The notes under the pieces were generated by a model that saw nothing but the letters and a program-made list of their open reading frames with translations, did no database searches and was not told the DNA's origin. Below, piece after piece: positions 28,571 through 35,205 of a DNA stretch of 35,205 nt (its first letter is position 1; the number at the start of each line of letters is the position of its first letter). Source of the DNA: a virus. A program made the position numbers and the translations under genes. The stretch spans positions 1 to 35,205 of the IMG/VR virus record IMGVR_UViG_3300035564_000074; one strand, given 5' to 3'.

Positions 28571-28613
28571 TAAATAAATGCGCCAGCCGATTGTATGGGC
28601 CGCTGGCGCATTT
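28571..28613 (-). terminator. 12-bp perfect inverted repeat in the leader of the 28557 gene
   Basis: AAATGCGCCAGC (28576-28587) and GCTGGCGCATTT (28602-28613) around a 14-base loop. ATTTATTTAC follows on the minus strand just before AAAAGGAG, so it may terminate the upstream transcript or control the next gene. The 17 bases TAAATAAATGCGCCAGC (28571-28587) recur exactly at 28209-28225. Confidence 0.6.
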
Positions 28614-28706
28614 GGATGATGTTCTTTGCATCTTTGCTAGCGCCAGCGTGGTCAGCCAAAAGAGGATGCTGCCTGTTTTGGTTTCAATCCTTGGATTCCA
28701 TTAAAC

Positions 28707-28907
28707 TCATTCTTCTTTACTCCATGCTGCAAAGCGTTCCATTTCTGCCTTGTCGATGTCTTTCATGTCGGGGTCGACCTGACAAAAGAAAGCCTCTATA
28801 TCCGCGAGGTCTATGACCCTCTGTCCGTTATCAAGAACCGAACAATGAAGCGTAACGCCGCCAATGTTAAATTCGCCTTCCCATATTGCTTTTGGTAATT
28901 TACTCAT
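28707..28907 (-). CDS. Unknown 66-residue phage protein (WEGEFNIGG...VLDNGQRV type)
   Basis: KAIWEGEFNIGGVTLHCSVL then DNGQRVIDLADIEAFF resembles the N-terminal segment (usual WEGexxIGdlxipCaVLEDGtRVL) of larger bacterial and phage proteins. Here only that small domain is present. The start overlaps the upstream stop as ATGA. Confidence 0.6.
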   Translation of the reverse strand: MSKLPKAIWEGEFNIGGVTLHCSVLDNGQRVIDLADIEAFFCQVDPDMKDIDKAEMERFAAWSKEE

Positions 28908-29248
28908 TTGTTTACCTTCTCCAGTTCGGCAAGGGCGGTGAGTATTGGCTTACATTCAGGACATTCATCTTGTAGTACCCCGCCCGCTCCATCATTGGAA
29001 TAAACCACATTGTTTCCACTACATAGTTCGCATCGCTCATTTCTCCACTTTGCTGCCTCTACCAGCCCCTGCACAGCGGCCTTGTAAGGGGCGGGGATGA
29101 TGGATTCAAAGCCATGTTTGCATCGCAACTCTGCTCGGTGGCATTGTCCTGAATAAAACTTACATAAGTGCATATCAATAGCTCGACCAGAAAGTCTTGT
29201 TGTTCTTCGCCACCTGCACTCTTTGCATTTTTCCGGCATGTTACTCAT
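28904..29248 (-). CDS. Cys-rich zinc-binding protein, 114 residues
   Basis: CKECRWRRTTRLSGRAIDMH with later Cys, and CELCSGNNVVYSNDGAGGVL then DECPECKPIL: two C-x-x-C sites on each half. The second resembles a DnaJ-type zinc ribbon. Start supported by AATGAAAGGGATTCC. Confidence 0.6.
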   Translation of the reverse strand: MSNMPEKCKECRWRRTTRLSGRAIDMHLCKFYSGQCHRAELRCKHGFESIIPAPYKAAVQGLVEAAKWRNERCELCSGNNVVYSNDGAGGVLQDECPECKPILTALAELEKVNK

Positions 29249-29259
29249 TTGGAATCCCT

Positions 29260-29307
29260 TTCATTAAAAGCTATGTCAAAGTATATCAAATCCCCCATCT
29301 GGCTCAA
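29260..29307 (-). promoter_or_regulatory. Promoter of the 29248 gene
   Basis: TTGAGC (29307-29302), a 16-base spacer and TATACT (29285-29280) on the minus strand, then TAGCTTTTAATGAAAGGG. This is the best -35/-10 match in the shared leader class. Confidence 0.6.
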
Positions 29308-29396
29308 GGCAAAATATTGAATTGTGTGGCTTTATCTTCGATAGTCCGATATAGTTATATCGGAAAGCCCACCAAATGGCTTCACAGCCATTCCTT

Positions 29397-29597
29397 TCAG
29401 CGCATACTTATGCGTAAAAAGCTAGACCCCACTCGAAAGGGTGGAGTCTGCGCAGAATCATTGTCAGTTGACTTTATCTTGTATGAGCCACATATTCGAG
29501 CCAAGTCTTCTTTGGTCTTGTTACTCAACAGGTATCCCCTTTCCCATTTTTGTATTATCCAGCATACATATCTATTTTGACAGTTATCACAATTCAT
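29397..29597 (-). CDS. Small Cys-rich protein
   Basis: 66 residues: MNCDNCQNRYVCWIIQKWER, then GYLLSNKTKEDLARICGSYK. Clustered N-terminal cysteines suggest a metal site. The final 20 codons run through a terminator-like hairpin (29416-29448), which is odd. ATG 29597 follows TTAAGGAACATAT. Confidence 0.5.
   Translation of the reverse strand: MNCDNCQNRYVCWIIQKWERGYLLSNKTKEDLARICGSYKIKSTDNDSAQTPPFRVGSSFLRISMR
29416..29448 (-). terminator. Terminator-like hairpin inside the end of a small gene
   Basis: GACTCCACCC and GAGTGGGGTC pair on the minus strand (one mismatch, one G-U; loop of 4), followed by TAGCTTTTT. It lies before the stop codon of the 29597 gene. Confidence 0.6.
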
Positions 29598-29604
29598 ATA
29601 TGTT
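29577..29604 (+). promoter_or_regulatory. Plus-strand promoter ahead of the non-coding region
   Basis: TTGACA (29577-29582), a 16-base spacer and TATGTT (29599-29604). It points into the hairpin-rich region and lies divergent from the minus-strand AATATACA box (29621-29627). Confidence 0.55.
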
Positions 29605-29630
29605 CCTTAAAAGACATTGTGTATATTGTT

Positions 29631-30110
29631 TTCACGTCACCTACGGACGGGAGAGGTGGTGAAGAGAGTAAGACCCTTGTTATCGGGTCATAACCAGTCA
29701 TACGGCACGGTGTCGGAGTATGAAGTCTAGTTAAGTATGCCTTAGAACCATTTTGGGAACAGCCAGTTCCCCGCTGCGCGGCACATTTGAGCGTCTAGTA
29801 AGCCAAGTCGTAGGGGTCGCTTGGTCTTCGGCCATCTGGCTTCTCAGTTCCAGAGCCTTATGCTGCTGTTGAACAGTGGTAACGCCCTGCCCTGTGCGCC
29901 CCTCGCAGTCGCTAGACCGCAAGCCGAGGAGTAAGCTGGAATAAATTGCGAGAAATGCGCGCACCTCAAGCCTTGTTGAAGGGCAAGGGGTGCAGAATGT
30001 ATCTCTGGATAACCGCTGGGTCACAACGGGTTGCAGACATTGACTTGTTAAACTCAAATGATACATTCTGCCCGTAATTTAGCAAGTCCCATATTCCCTG
30101 TAAAGAGAAT
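29631..30110 (+). ncRNA. Candidate large structured RNA, about 480 nt
   Basis: No credible gene lies between 29600 and 30149. Pairings seen directly: TTCAC/GTGAA with CACCT/AGGTG (29631-29663), GACCC/GGGTC (29672-29689), GGGAAC/GTTCCC (29755-29771), GCACC/GGTGC with CCTTG/CAAGG (29961-29993) and a perfect 12-bp GCAGAATGTATC/GATACATTCTGC (29992-30071). Many small hairpins lie between. The first arm begins 27 bases after a good plus-strand promoter. RNase P, tmRNA, group I and group II intron signatures were looked for by eye and not found. Length and phage setting recall large ornate phage RNAs such as ROOL or GOLLD, but membership cannot be shown here. Confidence 0.5.
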
Positions 30111-30148
30111 TTTCTTGTAGAAAGCAGAAAAACTTGTTTATATGGGAC
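30086..30148 (+). promoter_or_regulatory. Promoter bracketed by a 9-bp inverted repeat before the packaging operon
   Basis: TTGTAG (30115-30120) and TATATG (30139-30144, spacer 18) would start RNA at about the ATG of the next gene, giving a leaderless message. GTCCCATAT (30086-30094) and ATATGGGAC (30140-30148) are exact inverted arms. In a longer transcript they would pair and cover the start. Confidence 0.55.
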
Positions 30149-30149
30149 C

Positions 30150-30338
30150 ATGGCTGAAAAAAAGACCTGTTCTCAATGTGTGTTTTACGCGCCGAGTGAG
30201 CTTGGGGGAGCCGTAGGCAAATGTCTCTGTTGTATGGATGAATCACAATATATCATTCTTGCTACTGCCGATGCTGACGATTGTCCTACATACTCTGATA
30301 GGGATAGTATTGATAATAATCCAACAGGGGGTGAGTGA
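30150..30338 (+). CDS. Small Cys-rich protein, 62 residues
   Basis: MAEKKTCSQCVFYAPSELGG, then KCLCCMDESQ and a late DDCPTYSD: five or six cysteines as for one small metal site. There is no ribosome-binding site, which agrees with a leaderless start at the promoter above. The stop overlaps the next ATG as TGATG. Confidence 0.6.
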   Translation: MAEKKTCSQCVFYAPSELGGAVGKCLCCMDESQYIILATADADDCPTYSDRDSIDNNPTGGE

Positions 30339-31060
30339 TGGCAACTCCCGCATCCGGCAGCGGAACAGTAGGCGACCCATATCTCATTACGTCTGCCGCT
30401 GAATTTGCGATGATAGACGATGATGCAGCTAATCTTGCTGCACACTATAAGCAGACACAGGATATAACAGGGGTTACTGCTGGCATTGATAGCACGTTCT
30501 CTGGCACATACGATGGACAGGGGTATGGGATAGATGTGGTAATCTCTAATGGCGACCAAGGACTGTTTTTTAGGATAACTGGAACAATCGAGAGGATGTA
30601 CCTTACTGGCAGTATAGCCGAAGATGAAATAGGAAGTTTTTGTTATGATTTGGCGGTTGGCGGAATAATTCACAATTGCCGGTCAGATATAGCATTAACG
30701 GCCACAACCAGCATGGGTGCTTTTGTGGGGATTAAGTCTGGTACAGTAAGCACGTCATTGTACGCTGGCATAATGGATGGGACAGGGACAAAGGATGCCT
30801 ATTTTAATACTGATTGCTGTTGGGACAAGACTCTTGCTCAGGGACTTCCTGATGAAGCCACCTACGGCCTTACCACCCTTCAACTTCGTGGCGACGCTAC
30901 ACTTCCCACAGGATTCGACCCGACGATATGGACAAAGAGAGAAACGCCATTAGAGGCGTATCCTTATAGCTATCCAGAACTTATACAAGGAGATTTGAAT
31001 AATGGAAATACCTTTATGAAAAGCGACGACGAATCGGCTAACGAGGCATGGCAATGGTGA
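30338..31060 (+). CDS. GLUG-like beta-helix protein upstream of terL
   Basis: 240 residues from ATG 30338 after AGGGGGTGAG. GSGTVGDPYLITSAAEFAMI, YKQTQDITGVTAGIDSTFSG, TYDGQGYGIDVVISNGDQGL and the C-terminal YGLTTLQLRGDATLPTGFDP...WTK match the repeat layout of GLUG-containing surface beta-helix proteins (G-T-G-x-x-x-D-P-Y-L-I ... F-x-G-x-x-D-G-x-G). There is no signal peptide. A virion decoration, spike or host-interaction role is possible. It lies between the non-coding region and the large terminase, an unusual place for such a protein. Confidence 0.65.
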   Translation: MATPASGSGTVGDPYLITSAAEFAMIDDDAANLAAHYKQTQDITGVTAGIDSTFSGTYDGQGYGIDVVISNGDQGLFFRITGTIERMYLTGSIAEDEIGSFCYDLAVGGIIHNCRSDIALTATTSMGAFVGIKSGTVSTSLYAGIMDGTGTKDAYFNTDCCWDKTLAQGLPDEATYGLTTLQLRGDATLPTGFDPTIWTKRETPLEAYPYSYPELIQGDLNNGNTFMKSDDESANEAWQW

Positions 31061-31064
31061 CAGC

Positions 31065-32738
31065 ATGGTAGAATCGGCCCAAGACACGACTGCTTTCTAT
31101 CAGGCGATGCTCAAGACTTCGCCCGGAGTATGGGCCAAGGATAGTCTGATAAGGCTTGCTAACGGCGCAACCTTCTCATTTGAGAACAGGGCATATCTCG
31201 TTGAACCGATGAACAGTATTGCTCCCGTCGAGTGTTCCATGAAAGCTACCGGGGGCGGATTCTCAGAGTGTCAGGGTATTCTTCCGACGCTGCACGGCAT
31301 GATTAACGGTCGCTACCCCCAAGGTGTCGCGTACTATTTCCCCACAGATACTGACATGGAGGATTATGTCAAGACACGGTTTGACCCGCTCATCAAGGAC
31401 AACTACGCTGCGATAGGCAAGTATTGCAATAACGTCAATGCCGCCGGTGTCAAGCGTATCGGCAACTCAAATCTTTTCCTTCGCGGCCCCGGCGTCGATG
31501 GCTCGGAAGAAAGTGACAATTCCAAGCAGTCGTCAAAAACGGCGGGTATCCAAGTGGACCGGCTCGTTATCGACGAGGTTGATAAATTCGACCAGAACAA
31601 GATAGCCAAGATGCGTCACCGCTTGGGCAACTGCGCGGTCGATGGAGTTCCGGGCAAATCTGAAATCCGTTATATTGCAAACCCCTCGGATGAGGACAGG
31701 GGCATTGACCTGTTCTGGCAGAAAAGCGACCAGAGATATTGGTTCAGTCAGTGTACTTCATGCGGCACGTTCACCGATACGCTGGCCGAGTTCCTGAACG
31801 ACCCGGAGAAGTCTGTAGGGACCGATGAAAACGGCAAGGGATACATGAAGTGTGCCAAATGTGGAAAGCCGCTGGGCTTCAAGTACGGCAAGTACATTGC
31901 AAAATATCCATCGCAGACAAAAACGATGGTGGGATACCACTGGTCACATCTTGTCTCGGCGTATCAAGACCCCCTTCGGATACTGCACGACTACCGCAAC
32001 CCGCCGGAGGGCAACTTCGGCGATGTGATGCGGCTTGACTTGGGACTTGCGTACTCTGCCGCAGAAGATAAACTCCGCAAGGATACTGTTCTGGCTTGCT
32101 GCGGCAATGATGGAATCAGGGAATCTCACGCCGGACCATGCGCCATGGGCGTTGATAACGATGACGGCAAGCATTATGTAATCGGTATCCGCACGTCCAA
32201 CGAAAGATACGAACTTATCAAAGCGGGCCGCGTGGATGATTTCAAGGGGGTCTATGACCTTGTAAGGAAGTATGGGGTAAAGAGCATAATAGTGGATTTG
32301 CGGCCAAACGCAGACTCTGCAAGAGAGTTTGCCAAGACCGCCCGTAGTGCTGGTGCTAGAGTATATTTGGCGGAGTACACCGACTCCCCATTGCAGGACT
32401 CCAATATCAACGAGAACACCGGCGTCATAAAGATATACCGAACCGGCATCTTTGACACGTCGCATCGGGTCATTTCCAACGGCATGATACGCCTGCCAAG
32501 ACAGAGCAGGGATATCGACAACTTTGCCGAACAGTGCTGCAACTGTGTCAAGGCCAAGGACATCAACCCCAAGGGGCAGGTGATATACAGATATAAGAAA
32601 ACAGGCAACGGCAACGACCACCTGCGCAATGCCCTGAATTATTTTATTCTTGCATCGCAGAAGGTAAGAAAGGTAAACTCGACTGCAACGAACGTCAATT
32701 TGCAGACGAAGGCTATTCACGAAATGGTAAAATTGTAA
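31065..32738 (+). CDS. terL: Terminase large subunit (GpA-like)
   Basis: 557 residues. ATPase part: Walker A-like KATGGGFSE (60-68, degenerate) and Walker B LVIDEVD (167-173). A zinc site C230-x-x-C233 / C263-x-x-C266 follows, as in GpA-type terminases. Nuclease part: acidic residues in MGVDNDDGKHYVIG (D364) and SIIVDLRPNAD (D411), then the late NDHLRNALNYF. TerL pumps DNA into the capsid and cuts it. The start ATG 31065 lacks a strong ribosome-binding site and follows the previous stop by four bases, so reinitiation is likely. Confidence 0.9.
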   Translation: MVESAQDTTAFYQAMLKTSPGVWAKDSLIRLANGATFSFENRAYLVEPMNSIAPVECSMKATGGGFSECQGILPTLHGMINGRYPQGVAYYFPTDTDMEDYVKTRFDPLIKDNYAAIGKYCNNVNAAGVKRIGNSNLFLRGPGVDGSEESDNSKQSSKTAGIQVDRLVIDEVDKFDQNKIAKMRHRLGNCAVDGVPGKSEIRYIANPSDEDRGIDLFWQKSDQRYWFSQCTSCGTFTDTLAEFLNDPEKSVGTDENGKGYMKCAKCGKPLGFKYGKYIAKYPSQTKTMVGYHWSHLVSAYQDPLRILHDYRNPPEGNFGDVMRLDLGLAYSAAEDKLRKDTVLACCGNDGIRESHAGPCAMGVDNDDGKHYVIGIRTSNERYELIKAGRVDDFKGVYDLVRKYGVKSIIVDLRPNADSAREFAKTARSAGARVYLAEYTDSPLQDSNINENTGVIKIYRTGIFDTSHRVISNGMIRLPRQSRDIDNFAEQCCNCVKAKDINPKGQVIYRYKKTGNGNDHLRNALNYFILASQKVRKVNSTATNVNLQTKAIHEMVKL

Positions 32739-32748
32739 GGAATAAATC

Positions 32749-33072
32749 ATGGCTGCGTTGAACGAGAACAGTTATGGAATGGGCGTTCTGGCGATTACGA
32801 TGGCCGCAAGTGCCGCCAGTATCAGGGCCGGAGCTGCCGGAACGACCGACTCGGCAGGCGCAAAACTCTTTACGGCTTTTCCTGTTCGTTCGTGCATGAT
32901 ACAGATGTATAGCGGAACGACCGGACACCTGCATTTCGGGGCCGCCGCAACGGCTGCGGCAACGAGTTTCAAGTTCGGGACTACACCAGTTCCAATACCG
33001 ATAGACGACCTTGCACAGCTGAACGTCATCGCAGGCAACAACGAGGTAATTCAGCTACTGTATAGACTATGA
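32749..33072 (+). CDS. Small beta-rich structural protein, 107 residues
   Basis: MAALNENSYGMGVLAITMAA, Ala/Gly/Thr-rich throughout, with FPVRSCMIQMYSGTTGHLHF and INVIAGNNEVIQLLYRL-like ending. This composition and its place between terL and portal suggest a head decoration or fibre-type protein. It overlaps the next gene by ATGA. Confidence 0.5.
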   Translation: MAALNENSYGMGVLAITMAASAASIRAGAAGTTDSAGAKLFTAFPVRSCMIQMYSGTTGHLHFGAAATAAATSFKFGTTPVPIPIDDLAQLNVIAGNNEVIQLLYRL

Positions 33073-33257
33073 AAGATACGCCTCAGACAAAGATGATTAA
33101 ACAGGCTATCGTCAACGGTCACAGGAACGGCGTCTGTGACTCTGAAGGCAACAGTCTAGTTCACCCTGAAACCGGTCTTGCGGTGCAGGCGTACAAGACG
33201 CTTCGCGGCAAGACCTATGTGTATGACCGCCAGTTAGGCAGAATGGTGGAGAAGTAA
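33069..33257 (+). CDS. Unknown 62-residue protein before portal
   Basis: MKDTPQTKMIKQAIVNGHRN, then SLVHPETGLAVQAYKTLRGK. Basic mini-protein; the stop is one base before the portal start. No family recognised. Confidence 0.55.
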   Translation: MKDTPQTKMIKQAIVNGHRNGVCDSEGNSLVHPETGLAVQAYKTLRGKTYVYDRQLGRMVEK

Positions 33258-33258
33258 T

Positions 33259-34911
33259 ATGCCTGAACAGCAAATAGACGACAAACGGGCGGCAGACATC
33301 GTTCGCATGGCCGAACATGAGAAATTCAAGGCCACGAACTTTCGCAATCTATACCAGCAGGTAGCCGACCTGATGTATCCGGTCGAGAACCAGATAACCA
33401 ACAAGAAAACACCCGGCGAAGATAAGAGCCTCGATGTTCGCGACCCGACGGCTATATGGGCATTGAATAGAGCTACGGCTGGATTCATATCTGCATGGAT
33501 TCCCAAGGAGAGGAACTTCTTTGGCATCCGCGTCAAGAATCGCCAGATAGGAGAGCTTGATAATGTAAAGAGGTGGTGCGCACTGGCGACGCAGATAGCT
33601 CACGACGAGATGTTCGAGAGCAACTATATGTCGCAGTTGCAACAGACGATAAAATCCACCATCGGCTTCGGAACAGGTTGCAACTATTCGGAGTGGAGTA
33701 ATACGACAATGGGCCTGTCCTTCAAGGATTGGCATATCTCCATGTTCACCTTGAAGCAGAACGCCCAAGGCAGGGTGGATACCGTCATTATCGAATACTC
33801 TCTTACCGCAAGACAGGCTGCCAATGAGTTCAAGAATCCCGGCGAAGAAATCACCAAGAACGCCAACGACCTCAAGGACGAAAGCAAGCTGCACCAGTTC
33901 ATTCATGTTGTCCGGCCCCGCTCTAACAGGAACGTCCAGCTTGTCAATGACCTCAATAAGCCATTTGAGAGCCTGTTCGTCAACGTCAAGGAAAAGCGGG
34001 TTGTCGAAGAAGGTGGGTTTGACGAGTTTCCGTTCGCCGTGCCACGCTGGGAACGGAGCAGTTCAGAGAAGTATGGACGAGGTTGCGGGACAACGGTGCT
34101 GTCCGCCGTCAAAGAGCTTCAATGGATGCGCAGGAGTTTCGTAGAGGTGGGAGAGCTATACGCTCACCCGCCGCTCTGGAAAAAGAGCAACGATGTAGAG
34201 GGCGAGATAAATATGTCGCCCGATGGCATCACGAACGTCATGGACAGAGACGCTTTTGGTGCTGTTGACCAGCGGGCAATGGGGAACTTCCTTGTCACCA
34301 AGGATATGCTTGAGTTCCAGCAGAACATGATTAAGAACGACGGCTTCTACAACGACATCTTCTCTCAGTTCAGAGACTTAAAGGGCGACAGGCGTGTGAC
34401 GCTTGAGCTTGAACTGCGCAACCAAGAGGGACTCGACCAGCTTGGAACTCCTGTAACCAATATGGAAGGCGAGTTGTTTACGCCTCAGGCCACTAGAGCA
34501 ATAATGCTGCTTATCCGTAACGGCAGGATACCAATGCCTCCTCCTGAATTACAGGGACAGGCATTTGGGATAGAGTACATGGGCAAGCTGGCGATGGCGA
34601 TGAAGCAGTATCAGGCTAGAGGCTTTATGCAGTTCACGCAGACATTGGCCGAGCTTGACCCCGTATTCCCCGGAGCGAAAGATATGGTCAGCATGGAAAG
34701 GGCTTTACCGGACATTGCTATTGCGATGGGCCTCAAGGTCGAGCATCTTGCAACACCGGAAGAAATTGCCGCAAAGAGACAAAAGCGAGCGCAGGACGAG
34801 CAACAGGCAAAAATCGCACAGATAGCCGAAATCGGCTCCAAGGCATACAAGAATACCGCAGGTGCGCCGGAAGAAGGTAGTCCGGCGGCTATGGTTGGGG
34901 CTATGGGATAA
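33259..34911 (+). CDS. Portal (head-tail connector) protein, T7-like
   Basis: 550 residues, typical for T7-type portals (Head-tail_con family). Landmarks: FRNLYQQVADLMYPVENQIT, LNRATAGFISAWIPKERNFF, SNYMSQLQQTIKSTIGFGTG, 'FDEFPFAVPRWERSSSEKYG', RGCGTTVLSAVKELQWMRRS and LYAHPPLWKK. These match the R-W-x-x-x-x-G-E-x-Y-G-R-G and late-helix pattern of the family. The portal forms a 12-subunit ring through which DNA enters and leaves the capsid. The C-terminus is a long charged helix (AAKRQKRAQDEQQAKIAQIA). Confidence 0.9.
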   Translation: MPEQQIDDKRAADIVRMAEHEKFKATNFRNLYQQVADLMYPVENQITNKKTPGEDKSLDVRDPTAIWALNRATAGFISAWIPKERNFFGIRVKNRQIGELDNVKRWCALATQIAHDEMFESNYMSQLQQTIKSTIGFGTGCNYSEWSNTTMGLSFKDWHISMFTLKQNAQGRVDTVIIEYSLTARQAANEFKNPGEEITKNANDLKDESKLHQFIHVVRPRSNRNVQLVNDLNKPFESLFVNVKEKRVVEEGGFDEFPFAVPRWERSSSEKYGRGCGTTVLSAVKELQWMRRSFVEVGELYAHPPLWKKSNDVEGEINMSPDGITNVMDRDAFGAVDQRAMGNFLVTKDMLEFQQNMIKNDGFYNDIFSQFRDLKGDRRVTLELELRNQEGLDQLGTPVTNMEGELFTPQATRAIMLLIRNGRIPMPPPELQGQAFGIEYMGKLAMAMKQYQARGFMQFTQTLAELDPVFPGAKDMVSMERALPDIAIAMGLKVEHLATPEEIAAKRQKRAQDEQQAKIAQIAEIGSKAYKNTAGAPEEGSPAAMVGAMG

Positions 34912-34926
34912 TTTATAGGAGCATAT

Positions 34927-35205
34927 ATGGCTGGCATACTCGAAAGATTAACAAGAGCGATTCGCGGCAAGAAAACTTCTCGAACAAAGTCCGTAGAGGC
35001 CGAAACGGTTGACAAGGGCAATATCGACAAGGCCGCTCTCGACAGGATGCGAACGCCCGGCACGACGGAACCTGAAAAGCCTGCTGCTGCACCCGCTCCC
35101 GACCGCGTGAATAAGGATGAGCCGCCGGTGGATACCGATATGGTCCATTCGTTGCTTATGAGGGCGGGCATATCCGACGCCAATGAGCGGCAGAAGATGA
35201 TAAGC
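34927..35205 (+). CDS. Putative scaffolding protein, 5' part
   Basis: ATG 34927 follows TATAGGAG; the frame stays open to the window end (93 residues). MAGILERLTRAIRGKKTSRT, a Pro/Ala/Lys linker (PEKPAAAPAPDRVNKDEPPV) and a following helical part suggest a scaffolding protein, which usually sits between portal and capsid in T7-like genomes. This assignment is by position and composition. Confidence 0.5.
   Translation, partial: MAGILERLTRAIRGKKTSRTKSVEAETVDKGNIDKAALDRMRTPGTTEPEKPAAAPAPDRVNKDEPPVDTDMVHSLLMRAGISDANERQKMIS

Noticed and set aside
29731-30066. Minus-strand 111-codon frame in the hairpin-rich region
   Set aside because: No start support and no recognisable protein pattern; it coincides with many RNA-like stems.
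29631-30110. RNase P RNA, tmRNA, group I or group II intron
   Set aside because: None of their conserved core strings or end signals was found by eye; only a covariance search can settle this.
1-35205. Canonical tRNA genes, insertion sequences, integrase or attachment site
   Set aside because: No standard T-arm with GTTCRA in tRNA context, no transposase or integrase motifs and no terminal repeats were recognised.

Overview
The window looks like part of the genome of a tailed phage with short-tail (T7-like podovirus) morphogenesis genes; both ends cut through genes, so the genome continues beyond it. The evidence is a T7-type portal beside a GpA-like large terminase and a putative scaffold at the right end. 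At the left end there is a tail-nozzle family protein followed by a block of internal-virion (ejection) proteins. No genome DNA polymerase, RNA polymerase, capsid protein or integrase is visible here. The host is unknown. One secreted protein ends in a dockerin-like calcium loop and another protein resembles GLUG beta-helix proteins. Both styles are common in Planctomycetota, so a planctomycete host is a weak inference only.

Layout. (1) 1-13130, plus strand: the late virion module. It holds tail/fibre-type proteins, a nozzle-family protein split over three ORFs, a GNAT-like protein, three ejection proteins, a PurD-like ATP-grasp enzyme and two membrane proteins, and it ends at a bidirectional terminator. 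(2) 13195-23287, minus strand: a dense early-type region of small, often ATGA-coupled genes. It includes a Fis-type HTH protein, RusA resolvase, a Gly/Tyr/Ser/Asp repeat protein with a DUF6948-like partner, a secreted dockerin-tailed protein, NinB-like and SSB-like proteins, zinc-ribbon proteins and several peptides of 19-53 residues. (3) 23562-24143, plus: small terminase, alone behind its own promoter. (4) 24368-24991, minus: three small genes with a 10-bp tandem repeat array. (5) 25176-27210, plus: a chain of eight small accessory genes. (6) 27294-29597, minus: seven small accessory genes. (7) 29600-30149: a gene-free, hairpin-rich stretch, a candidate large structured RNA. (8) 30150-35205, plus: a Cys-rich protein, a GLUG-like protein, the large terminase, two small proteins, the portal and a probable scaffold.

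The plus-strand genes package DNA and build or eject from the virion. The minus-strand genes would serve recombination and host takeover. Many minus-strand genes share a leader made of an AT-rich ATATA box, then AGCTTTT, then an AAAGGG ribosome-binding site, which suggests one co-regulated class. The two most unusual loci are non-coding. One is a 143-nt tRNA-shaped RNA (16686-16828, minus) whose anticodon loop is replaced by two hairpins and whose D and T loops have lost the bases that normally join them. The other is the hairpin-rich region 29600-30149 upstream of the packaging genes.
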